The position numbers were made by a program, and so were the translations under genes. A model generated the notes under the pieces. The model was not told where the DNA came from. It saw only the letters and a list, made by a program, of their open reading frames with translations, and made no database searches. Positions 1-5,692 of a stretch of 7,842 bases of DNA are shown here, one piece after another. Source of the stretch: Streptosporangiaceae bacterium (GTDB lineage Bacteria; Actinomycetota; Actinomycetes; Streptosporangiales; Streptosporangiaceae); contig JASIGS010000372.1 of NCBI GenBank assembly GCA_030052355.1, positions 1 through 7,842 of the forward strand, given 5' to 3'. Position 1 is the first letter of the stretch; every line of letters begins with the position of its first letter.

Positions 1-676
1 CGACCAGGCTGGCGAGATCGTGACCGCGCTGACCGCGTCCGACTCGGCCGAGCGGGTGCGGATCGCGCTGGCGAAGACCGCCGAGGGCACCGCCGGGCTC
101 GACGAGGTAGACACGGTGCTGTCGCTGGTTTCCGGGCAGATACCGGCGGAGCGGATCGCGTTCGCGCCCAGGATGGTGCGCGGCCTCAGCTATTACACGG
201 GCCCGATCTGGGAGGCGGTCGCCGACGGGATCTCCGGCTCGATCGGCTCGGGCGGGCGTTACGACGGCCTGATCAAGCAGCTCGGCGGCCCGGACGTGCC
301 GGGAACCGGCTGCTCCATCGGCATCGAGCGGATCTGGCCGCTGCTGCCGGGCGCCGCCGCGGCGCGGCGCGGCCGCCTCGACGTCGCGGTGACGGTGATG
401 GGTGATGAGTTCGCGGATCAGTCGTTCGCCCTTGCCGCGCGGGCACGTGCGGCCGGCTTGCGGGCGAGCGTCTACCTGGGTTCATCGGGGAAGCTGGGCA
501 GGCAGCTCAAGTGGGCCAGCGACAGCGGCGCGCGATTGGCCGTGATCTACGGCGACCAGGAGGCCGAGGCAGCCGCCGTCACAGTTCGCGACATGGTGAG
601 CGGGGAGCAGACGTCCGTGCCGGTCACGGCGTTCGCGAACTACCTCGCCGACACGGCACGGCGCGAGCCGCTGTGA
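1..676 (+). CDS. hisS: Histidyl-tRNA synthetase, C-terminal part (5' end outside window)
   Basis: Class II aminoacyl-tRNA synthetase that charges tRNA-His with histidine in the cytoplasm. The reading frame is open from base 2 and ends at TGA 674-676. Visible elements in order: the histidine-binding signature RGLSYYTGPIWE, with its Arg codon at 179-181 matching the catalytic Arg of the family; the glycine-rich GSIGSGGRYDGLI segment; class II motif 3 GCSIGIERI, with its Arg at 329-331; and a C-terminal anticodon-binding domain of about 105 residues starting near RRGRLDVAV. Presence of both the His-binding loop and the anticodon domain argues for a true HisRS rather than HisZ, the paralogue regulating HisG. 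The signature is unusual for a bacterial enzyme, which more often reads RGLDYYTRTVFE; the TG after YY recalls archaeal/eukaryotic forms. Motifs 1 and 2 lie upstream and cannot be checked. The Nudix gene overlaps its stop codon, suggesting co-transcription. Confidence 0.9.
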   Translation, partial: DQAGEIVTALTASDSAERVRIALAKTAEGTAGLDEVDTVLSLVSGQIPAERIAFAPRMVRGLSYYTGPIWEAVADGISGSIGSGGRYDGLIKQLGGPDVPGTGCSIGIERIWPLLPGAAAARRGRLDVAVTVMGDEFADQSFALAARARAAGLRASVYLGSSGKLGRQLKWASDSGARLAVIYGDQEAEAAAVTVRDMVSGEQTSVPVTAFANYLADTARREPL

Positions 677-1179
677 CGCGCGCCGATCCCATGGAAGAGC
701 GAGCGTGGCACGCCAGCCTGCCCGGCGTCATCGTGTCCGCCGCGGCGCTGATCGGCGACGGCCGTGACGGAGTGCTCCTGGTCAAGCCCAACTACCGGGA
801 CCACTGGCTGCTGCCCGGCGGCGTCTGCGAGTTCGCCGAGCCGCCGCACCTGGGCTGCGCCCGGGAAGTGGCTGAGGAACTCGGCGTCGACCTGGCCGTG
901 GGACAGCTGCTGGCCATCGACTGGCTCGCGGCGGACGCCACGGTCTACGGACCACAGGCGCGGCCGGCCATGCACCTGATGTTCGACGGCGGCGTGCTGC
1001 CCGACACTGGCGCCATCGTGCTGCAGGCCGAGGAACTGGACGACTGGCGTTTCGTCCCGGTCAGCGAGCTGGCCGGATACCTGGCGGCGCGTGCCGTGCC
1101 GAGGGTTACCGCGGCCATCCAGGCTCGCGACGACGGCGTCCCGCGCTACGTGCCGGGCTGGCAGGCGACACCCCGGTAG
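673..1179 (+). CDS. Nudix hydrolase
   Basis: Small cytoplasmic hydrolase of the Nudix superfamily, which cleaves nucleoside diphosphates linked to another moiety; the substrate cannot be read from sequence. Counting from GTG 673 the protein has 168 residues. A perfect Nudix box (GX5EX7REUXEEXGU) runs from G50 to V72: E56 is followed seven residues later by REVAEELGV (R64-V72). The REVAEE glutamates are the expected metal ligands. The preceding HWLLPGG is also typical. The GTG at 673 overlaps the hisS TGA (GTGA), which favours translational coupling; ATG 691 (162 residues) is the alternative and neither has a strong Shine-Dalgarno sequence. A start further upstream in this frame would lie inside hisS and is unlikely. 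The gene ends at TAG 1177-1179, directly against the stop codon of the convergent methyltransferase gene. Confidence 0.9.
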   Translation: MTRADPMEERAWHASLPGVIVSAAALIGDGRDGVLLVKPNYRDHWLLPGGVCEFAEPPHLGCAREVAEELGVDLAVGQLLAIDWLAADATVYGPQARPAMHLMFDGGVLPDTGAIVLQAEELDDWRFVPVSELAGYLAARAVPRVTAAIQARDDGVPRYVPGWQATPR

Positions 1180-2034
1180 TCAGGTCTGCGCCGGCCGGAA
1201 CACCGACAGCGTGACGGACACCGTCACTGGCGCCGGATCGGGAAGGTCGCCGATCAGGTTCGCCAGCGCCGTCTTGTCGGCGTGCCAGGCACTCGGTCCC
1301 ATCGCGATGGCGGCCGCGACGTCTGAGTGGGCAAGGCGCAGCGTCTTGCCGATGGCGCGGCGCTCCACCAGCTCGAAGTGCGGACGGAGTGTCCTCTCCA
1401 GACGCTCTTCCTTGTGCTCGTCGACCGTCAGCAGCCCGAGCACGCCGATCAGCTCGGCGAGGTGGTCGCGGTTCGGCGCCACGACTAGCAAGCGGGCCGC
1501 TGGCCCGCGGAGGACGCGCCGGAACTCGGCGCCATTCCGCGGCGCGAAGACGTTCAGCGCCAGGACGGCCGCGTTATCGGCGACGGGCAGGCGATTCCAG
1601 ACGTCGCAGCCGACGGCTCCGGCGCGGTCATGTGCCCGGGCGGCTGCCCGCAGCGCCGTCTTCGACGCATCCAGGGCCAGTCCGACCCGGTCCGGCAGCC
1701 GGTCGAGCACCTTGGCGAGGTAGTAGCCGGTGCCCGCGCCGGCATCTACCACGCAGCCTTCCGGGCTGCCGGCGGCTAGCGCGTCGCTCGCGGCCTCCGC
1801 GAGGCCTTCGGCTACCGCGGCGAAGTGACCAGCCGACAGGAAGCTGGCTCGCGCCCGTACCATGTCCGCGGTGTCACCCATGTCCGGGCGCGTTCCGGCA
1901 GCCAGCAGGCTGACGTAACCCTGCCGCGCTATGTCGAATACGTGCCCGCTCCGGCAGCGCAGGGAGCTGCCCTCGCGCGACATGGCCGCGCGGCAGTGCG
2001 GGCACGCGAGGTACTGGATGACGCCGTCAAGCAC
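1180..2034 (-). CDS. RlmA-family 23S rRNA (guanine-N1) methyltransferase
   Basis: Predicted SAM-dependent methyltransferase of the RlmA family, which methylates N1 of G745 (RlmA-I) or G748 (RlmA-II, including the TlrB and MyrA resistance enzymes) in 23S rRNA domain II. The 284 residues match the family length. The N-terminal zinc site is intact: C11, C14, C27 and H31. Next comes the family-typical stretch GDTADMVRARASFLSAGH (53-70), then SAM motif I VVDAGAGTGYY (95-105) and the NVFAPRNGAEFRRVL region. The start is GTG, 10 bp after the lipB stop, with only a weak GAG upstream, so expression probably depends on lipB transcription. Which guanine is modified is inferred only by phylogeny: being actinobacterial it may be the G748 type, but I cannot separate the two classes from motifs. 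A generic methyltransferase is less likely because the zinc module is present. Confidence 0.88.
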   Translation of the reverse strand: MLDGVIQYLACPHCRAAMSREGSSLRCRSGHVFDIARQGYVSLLAAGTRPDMGDTADMVRARASFLSAGHFAAVAEGLAEAASDALAAGSPEGCVVDAGAGTGYYLAKVLDRLPDRVGLALDASKTALRAAARAHDRAGAVGCDVWNRLPVADNAAVLALNVFAPRNGAEFRRVLRGPAARLLVVAPNRDHLAELIGVLGLLTVDEHKEERLERTLRPHFELVERRAIGKTLRLAHSDVAAAIAMGPSAWHADKTALANLIGDLPDPAPVTVSVTLSVFRPAQT

Positions 2035-2044
2035 ATCTGCGCTC

Positions 2045-2785
2045 TTACACGCCCAGCGCGCTGACCGGCGAGCGCACGTCCGAGCCCGCCGCGGCTCCGG
2101 CGCCCGGCGGCAGGCCGTCCAGGTGGCGGACAGTAGCGGCGCCGAGCACGCGGGCGAGGTGGCGCTCGACGACTCCGAGCGCTTCGTCGACGCCGATCCG
2201 GCGCCCGGCCTCGGCGGACAGCGAGGTCACGCCGGCGTCGCTGATGCCGCACGGCACGATCTTGTCGAACCAGGCGAGGTCGCAGTCGCAGTTCAGCGCG
2301 AAGCCGTGCATGGTGACGCCCCTGGCGACGCGTATCCCGATGGCGCCGACCTTGCGGTCTGGTCCGCCGCCGCGGACCCAGACACCGCTGCGGCCGTCCA
2401 CCCTGGCGGCGCGGACGCCGAAGTCGGCGCACGTGCCGATCAGCGCTTCCTCGACGAGGCGCACGTAGCCGACCACGTCGATCGGCTCCGGGAGGGCGAC
2501 TATCGGGTAGCCGACGAGCTGACCCGGCCCGTGCCAAGTGATCTTGCCGCCGCGGTCGGTGTCGATTACTGGCGCTCCTGGCTCGCCGACCGGCCGCTCG
2601 GCAGGTTCAGTGCGCTTGCCCGCTGTATAAACCGGCAGGTGCTCGAGGAGCAGGCAGGTATCCGGGATCTCGCCGGCCACCCGCCGCCCGTGAACCTCGC
2701 GCTGCAGGTCCCAGGCTTGCGTGTAGTCGATGGCGGAGGCGCCCAGGCCGACGCGGGCGAACAGCAGGTCACCGTGCACGCACAC
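2045..2785 (-). CDS. lipB: Octanoyl-[ACP]:protein N-octanoyltransferase LipB
   Basis: Transfers octanoate from octanoyl-ACP to the lipoyl-domain lysine of 2-oxoacid dehydrogenase E2 subunits and GcvH, the first step of de novo lipoylation (cytoplasm). The protein has 246 residues from GTG 2785, slightly longer than usual because of a Gly/Ala-rich tail. The signature [17 protein letters not shown] lies at 78-94. The catalytic dyad is intact: K145 in RKVGAIGIR and C179 in IVPCGISD, as in the mycobacterial enzyme (K142, C176). [11 protein letters not shown] (160-170) is also conserved. A second in-frame GTG two codons later is an alternative start; neither has a strong Shine-Dalgarno sequence. 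The rRNA methyltransferase gene follows after 10 bp; lipA does not. The P450 gene is divergent upstream. The substrate-protein gene (E2 acyltransferase) lies 4 kb away in the same window, fitting the usual actinobacterial clustering of lipoate genes. Confidence 0.96.
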   Translation of the reverse strand: MCVHGDLLFARVGLGASAIDYTQAWDLQREVHGRRVAGEIPDTCLLLEHLPVYTAGKRTEPAERPVGEPGAPVIDTDRGGKITWHGPGQLVGYPIVALPEPIDVVGYVRLVEEALIGTCADFGVRAARVDGRSGVWVRGGGPDRKVGAIGIRVARGVTMHGFALNCDCDLAWFDKIVPCGISDAGVTSLSAEAGRRIGVDEALGVVERHLARVLGAATVRHLDGLPPGAGAAAGSDVRSPVSALGV

Positions 2786-2852
2786 CAGCCTATGCCGTGC
2801 GCGGGGCCTGACGCTGCCAGCCGGAGGGCTCGAGATTTAACGCGACATAGCT

Positions 2853-2883
2853 TGACGGTAAGACGCGATATTACTTATCGTCA
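2853..2883. promoter_or_regulatory. Inverted repeat, candidate operator
   Basis: TGACGGTAAG (2853-2862) and CTTATCGTCA (2874-2883) form arms that match at 9 of 10 positions, separated by 11 bp. Equivalent points in the arms are about two helical turns apart, a geometry suited to a dimeric repressor or activator. A second perfect repeat, CGATA-N5-TATCG (2866-2880), overlaps it. The possible -35 TTGACG of the P450 promoter overlaps the left arm, so a bound protein could block transcription. No regulator gene is next to it in the window. The repeat is visible in the sequence; the operator role is inferred. Confidence 0.5.
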
Positions 2884-2903
2884 GAGCATCTCGTGGCTGG
2901 CCC

Positions 2904-2910
2904 GAGGAGG
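2904..2910 (+). promoter_or_regulatory. Ribosome binding site of the P450 gene
   Basis: GAGGAGG ends 10 nt before ATG 2921. It decides the start: the reading frame stays open for about 1 kb further upstream, but that part lies antisense to lipB and carries no P450 motif. Confidence 0.75.
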
Positions 2911-2920
2911 CGGACGCCGC

Positions 2921-4129
2921 ATGGACGCGATCGAGATCCTCACCGCGCTCTCCACTCCCGAGGGGAGAGTCAACCCCTACCCGCACTACGCGGCCCTCCA
3001 TGAGCTCGGCGAGGCGATCCCGCTGGGTACTGACTCGGTCGTCGTCGTCGGATACGACGCCATCAACGCTGTGCTGCGGGACCCCGGCTTCCGCACCAGC
3101 GACAGGGACTACTTCGACAAGAACTTCCCAGGCTGGGACCAGAACCCGGTGTTCGTGCAGGGCGTTGACTGGATCCTGAACCTGAACGCCCCGCGGCACG
3201 CCAGGATCAGGAGCCTCATCGCGCGGGCCTTCACCGCCCGCCGCATCGCCGCGCTGGAGCCCGCGATCGAGCGGCTCACAGACGGCCTGCTCGACGCCAT
3301 GGCTGACACCGGTGCCGACGGCTCGGCGGTGGAGTTCATGCACGACTTCGCGTACCTGCTGCCGGTCACCGTGATCTGCGAGCTGATCGGCATCCCGGAA
3401 GCAGACCGTGAGGGTTTCCGCCCGGTGGCACGAGACATCGCTGGTGTCTTCGAGATCATCGACCCCGGCACGCTGCCCGCGATCAACGCGGCGGCCGTCG
3501 AACTGCTGGCGTACTTCACCGGCCTCGCCGCCAAGCGACGCACGGACCCGCGCGATGACCTGCTGACCGACCTGCTGGCGGTGAGCGACGCCGACGACGG
3601 CAGGCTCAGCGACGCCGAGTTGCTGCACAACCTGACGCTGCTGCTGGTGGCCGGGTTCGAGACCACGACCAATCTGCTCGGCAACGGGCTGCAGATCGTG
3701 CTGACGAACCCGCCCGCCGGTGACGCGGTTCGAGACGGTTTGGTGCCAGCCGCTGCGTTCGTCGAGGAAGCGCTGCGCTATGACTCGCCCGTGCAGCTGA
3801 CTAGCCGGGTCGGGTACGAGACGAAACTGGGCGGGGTCGCCGTATCCGACGGCGCCGATGTGACGACGGTCCTCGGTGCGGGCAACCGGGACCCGCGGCA
3901 CTTCGCCGATCCCGACGTGTTCAACCCGCTGCGCTCCGACGGCGGCCCGCTGAGCTTCGGCGGCGGCGCGCACTTCTGCATCGGCGCCGCGCTGGCCAGG
4001 CTCGAGGGGACGGTCGCGTTCGCGCGCCTGCTGAAGCGCTTCCCGGACATCGCGCCGGCGGGTGAGCCGACCCGCCGGGACAGGTTGCTGCTGCGCGGTT
4101 TCGAGACCCTCCCGGTCACCGTCGCCTGA
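2921..4129 (+). CDS. Cytochrome P450
   Basis: Soluble bacterial class I type P450 monooxygenase of 402 residues, a normal length; it would insert one oxygen atom into a substrate using electrons from a ferredoxin. All core motifs are present. The C-helix region has RHARIR. The I-helix oxygen-activation motif is AGFETT (244-249). The K-helix ExxR is E283-R286 in EEALR. The heme loop FGGGAHFCIG has the proximal Cys ligand at C353. No signal peptide or membrane anchor is seen, as is usual for bacterial P450s. Neither ferredoxin nor ferredoxin reductase is encoded alongside, so redox partners must come from elsewhere. The substrate cannot be predicted; neighbours are lipoate and translation genes rather than a recognisable biosynthetic cluster. 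Overall look resembles the CYP105/CYP107-like bacterial P450s, but a CYP family number would need an alignment. Transcription probably starts in the palindrome-bearing divergent region upstream. Confidence 0.95.
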   Translation: MDAIEILTALSTPEGRVNPYPHYAALHELGEAIPLGTDSVVVVGYDAINAVLRDPGFRTSDRDYFDKNFPGWDQNPVFVQGVDWILNLNAPRHARIRSLIARAFTARRIAALEPAIERLTDGLLDAMADTGADGSAVEFMHDFAYLLPVTVICELIGIPEADREGFRPVARDIAGVFEIIDPGTLPAINAAAVELLAYFTGLAAKRRTDPRDDLLTDLLAVSDADDGRLSDAELLHNLTLLLVAGFETTTNLLGNGLQIVLTNPPAGDAVRDGLVPAAAFVEEALRYDSPVQLTSRVGYETKLGGVAVSDGADVTTVLGAGNRDPRHFADPDVFNPLRSDGGPLSFGGGAHFCIGAALARLEGTVAFARLLKRFPDIAPAGEPTRRDRLLLRGFETLPVTVA

Positions 4130-4239
4130 CGCTGCCGTCGCTAGCCAGCAGCCGGGCCACGCGGGCTCCAGCGCGCCGCTGCGGCAAACTGGGATCGTGC
4201 GCTAAGCACGCCGGTGAGCTCGCGCAGGAGGTGCGTGCC
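4130..4239. other. Spacer between P450 and 4-TM protein gene
   Basis: 110 bp. It holds a short hairpin, CGTGC-gctaa-GCACG (4196-4210), with no T-run behind it, so it is not a convincing intrinsic terminator. CAAACT (4184-4189) could be a weak -10 element, but no matching -35 is seen. Whether the downstream gene has its own promoter or is read through from the P450 gene is undecided. Confidence 0.3.
4226..4233 (+). promoter_or_regulatory. Near-ideal ribosome binding site deciding the start at GTG 4240
   Basis: AGGAGGTG is fully complementary to the anti-Shine-Dalgarno core and lies 6 nt before GTG 4240. An earlier in-frame GTG at 4231 is part of this ribosome binding site itself and has no such site in front of it, so 4240 is the better start. 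Confidence 0.8.
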
Positions 4240-4854
4240 GTGATCGACGAGCAGGAACTGCGCAACATGAGCGCGCAGGAACGGCTGAGCCTGATGCGCG
4301 TGCTCGCGGCCCTGGACGAGGAGGAACGACCCGTCAGCGGCGCAGCCGAACGCCGTCGTGCGGTCATTCTCGCGGTCGTCATCGTCTGCTGTGTCTGCCT
4401 CGCGGCCTGGATCGGCCTGCTCGCCGCCACGCTGCCGCGCTCCTTCCAGACTGGTGCCTGGCGGGGAGCCTGGGTCGGGTTCGACGTCGCCGAGCTCGCC
4501 GCGTTCGCCGCGGTTGGCTGGGCGCTCTGGCGGCGAAGGCAGATCCTGATCGTCTGCCTCGTCGTGCTGGCGACGCTGCTGTGCTGCGACGCGTGGTTCG
4601 ACGTCGTACTGGACGCGCGCACCAGCGGGTTCTGGCTCAGCCTGCTGTCGGCCATCCTGATCGAGTTGCCGCTCGCGGCTCTCGCGATCGTGATCGCCCG
4701 GCGGCTGCTGCGTACGACCATCGCGATGATGCGCCGGTACAAGGGCGACATCGGCCCGCTTCCGCCGCTGCGCGACATCCCGCTGGTCGGCGCCTCGGAG
4801 GGCAGGCCGCTGCACCACGTGCTCGCGCAGGATGCAGACCAGATCTGCAGCTAG
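4240..4854 (+). CDS. Four-helix integral membrane protein of unknown function
   Basis: I do not recognise a named family. From GTG 4240 the product has 204 residues. An acidic, amphipathic N-terminal stretch (VIDEQELRNMSAQERLSLMR, with Glu/Asp clusters to about residue 30) is followed by ERRR and four predicted membrane segments at roughly 41-63, 77-97, 101-120 and 131-153. The third ends in CCDAWFD, placing two Asp and a Trp at a helix end. Basic residues RRRQ (98-101) and ARRLLR (153-158) flank the helices. The soluble C-terminal tail of about 45 residues includes PLPPLRDIPLVG. Cysteines cluster in helix 1 (VCCVC) and helix 3 (LLCC). The strong ribosome binding site suggests real and efficient translation. 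It follows the P450 on the same strand after 110 bp, so a shared transcript is possible, but nothing ties it to P450 chemistry. The gene converges on the secreted-protein gene with 44 bp between stops. Confidence 0.8.
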   Translation: MIDEQELRNMSAQERLSLMRVLAALDEEERPVSGAAERRRAVILAVVIVCCVCLAAWIGLLAATLPRSFQTGAWRGAWVGFDVAELAAFAAVGWALWRRRQILIVCLVVLATLLCCDAWFDVVLDARTSGFWLSLLSAILIELPLAALAIVIARRLLRTTIAMMRRYKGDIGPLPPLRDIPLVGASEGRPLHHVLAQDADQICS

Positions 4855-4898
4855 CCAAGGGGAGTGCCGCATTGCGTGACGGCAGGCCGAGGAGCCCT

Positions 4899-5432
4899 TC
4901 AGCTTCGCAGGGTCGCCGGACCGGACAGCGTAATTGCTCCCTGCGCTGCTGTTATCGGCTTGGTGTCAGAGCACGCCCCGCTCGCCGTGCGCTGGTGTAC
5001 AGCGCGGAAGAAGAGGCTGAAGCTGCCCGAGCCGTGGATGCCTGCGTACTTGCCTGTGCCGCGGGTCAGGGTGTACGTCCCGTGCGAGGTCGCTGTCGAT
5101 AGGCAGGTGCTGCGGGGGAGCCTGGTCTTAGGGGCTATCCCGGAGATGCGAAGCCAGATGGTGCCCGCACCGAGCTTGACCTTGAGGGGTGCGGTCGCCG
5201 AGCCAGTCTCCAGGTTGGTCGTCCCGCCATCGGTGAACAGCCCGGTGGCGATGACGCTCGCCTCCAGTGTCTTGGTTGAGGTGAACCAGAAGCTGAAGTG
5301 CTCGGTGCCGTGCCGCGCCTGGGCGCTCGTGCCGGCTGCGGCTGCTGTGATCCCGGCTGCAGTGATCCCGGCGGCGGTGATGGATACCGCAGCTAAGGCG
5401 GCGGCTAAGACGCCAATGGGTCTGCGGAGCAT
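4899..5432 (-). CDS. Secreted protein, possible allene-oxide-cyclase-like barrel
   Basis: Exported protein of 177 residues and unknown role. A signal peptide is clear: MLRR, a hydrophobic Ala-rich core, and a likely AQA cleavage site after residue 39. The mature part is rich in beta-forming Thr, Ser and Gly. It has HFSFWF near its start and GTYTLTRGTGKYAGIHGSGS (118-137), a pattern I associate with actinobacterial secreted barrel proteins related to the allene oxide cyclase fold; this assignment is from pattern memory and is uncertain. C110 and C154 are the only mature-part cysteines and could form a disulfide outside the cell. The start ATG at 5432 has GAGAGGGG (5438-5445) five bases upstream, lying in the last codons of the small membrane ORF before it, which suggests translational coupling. 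The signal peptide holds a threefold ITAAG-like repeat. Confidence 0.75.
   Translation of the reverse strand: MLRRPIGVLAAALAAVSITAAGITAAGITAAAAGTSAQARHGTEHFSFWFTSTKTLEASVIATGLFTDGGTTNLETGSATAPLKVKLGAGTIWLRISGIAPKTRLPRSTCLSTATSHGTYTLTRGTGKYAGIHGSGSFSLFFRAVHQRTASGACSDTKPITAAQGAITLSGPATLRS
5341..5385 (-). repeat. 15-bp tandem repeat within the signal-peptide coding region
   Basis: Three units of period 15 bp are visible on the plus strand (GTGATCCCG at 5347 and 5362, then the diverged GTGATGGAT at 5377). They encode ITAAG, ITAAG and a diverged copy in the hydrophobic part of the signal peptide. The repeats preserve frame, so copy-number change would only lengthen or shorten the signal sequence. 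Confidence 0.75.
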
Positions 5433-5434
5433 GG

Positions 5435-5692
5435 CTACCCCTCTCGATGTCCGGCCGTCATTGCGGGCCGTGCCTCGGCAGCTTGCCGGCTGCGCCGGTC
5501 GCGAAGCAGCGCTTGCAACTTGCGCCGTCGGCGCGCGGCTAGCACCCAGTTGAGGACTTGCAACGCCGTCGTGCTGTAGAGCGCGGCGTCAGTAAGAACG
5601 TCGTTCCTCGACTCGTGCCCAACGAACACCAGCCCGATCCCGATCAGGGTCCCGGCTAGCCAACCATTGTCCAGTGTCCTTTCGCCCCTCAA
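5435..5692 (-). CDS. Small membrane protein, hypothetical
   Basis: 85-residue product of unknown function. It has two probable membrane segments, about 11-25 (WLAGTLIGIGLVFVG) and 36-52, and a strongly basic tail beginning RRRRKLQALLRDRRSR. The stop TAG (5435-5437) is 2 bp before the secreted-protein ATG. The first usable start is TTG 5692; the frame remains open further upstream to 5824 without any ATG or GTG. The upstream small ORF in another frame overlaps this gene by about 100 bp, and its hydrophobic N-terminus could originally have been joined to this one. So this may be an independent small gene with a TTG start, or the second half of a frameshifted gene. The hydrophobic, low-arginine composition in this frame makes it the better coding frame over the overlap. 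Confidence 0.5.
   Translation of the reverse strand: MRGERTLDNGWLAGTLIGIGLVFVGHESRNDVLTDAALYSTTALQVLNWVLAARRRRKLQALLRDRRSRQAAEARPAMTAGHREG

Larger units (their letters stand above)
2786..2920. promoter_or_regulatory. Divergent lipB / P450 intergenic region
   Basis: 135 bp between two divergent start codons. The part around 2836-2891 is roughly 55-60 percent A+T, in clear contrast to the surrounding coding DNA, as expected for promoter DNA in a high-GC genome. On the plus strand TTGACG (2852-2857) could act as a -35 element with TTATCG (2875-2880) as a poor -10 at 17 bp spacing. On the minus strand TTACCG followed 16 bp later by TAAATC is a possible but weak promoter for lipB. The promoter assignments are inference; the base-composition shift is seen directly. 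Confidence 0.5.

Noticed and set aside
1..676. HisZ (ATP phosphoribosyltransferase regulatory subunit) instead of HisRS
   Set aside because: HisZ lacks the anticodon-binding domain and has degenerate histidine-binding motifs; both are present here.
1931..2920. In-frame plus-strand upstream extension of the P450 reading frame, giving a 732-residue fusion
   Set aside because: It lies antisense to lipB and the methyltransferase gene, has no recognisable domain, and a good ribosome binding site at 2904-2910 places the P450 start at 2921.
2837..3973. Long minus-strand ORF of 378 residues antisense to the P450
   Set aside because: Composition is Arg/Val/Gln/Gly-rich with no motif, typical of the shadow of a high-GC gene; the P450 on the other strand has every family motif.
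4116..4872. Two overlapping minus-strand ORFs (220 and 243 residues) opposite the 4-TM protein gene
   Set aside because: Ser/Arg/Gln-rich low-complexity sequences without hydrophobic cores; the plus-strand frame has a strong ribosome binding site and clear membrane helices.
4865..4884. TGCCG-N10-CGGCA hairpin between the convergent 4-TM and secreted-protein genes as a terminator
   Set aside because: Only a 5-bp stem with a 10-nt loop and no T-run on either strand; too weak to call.
4864..5553. Plus-strand 229-residue ORF opposite the secreted-protein gene
   Set aside because: The minus-strand frame has a signal peptide, a ribosome binding site and patterned beta-rich sequence; the plus frame has repeated AAVIPAAVIP only because of the repeat in the signal peptide.
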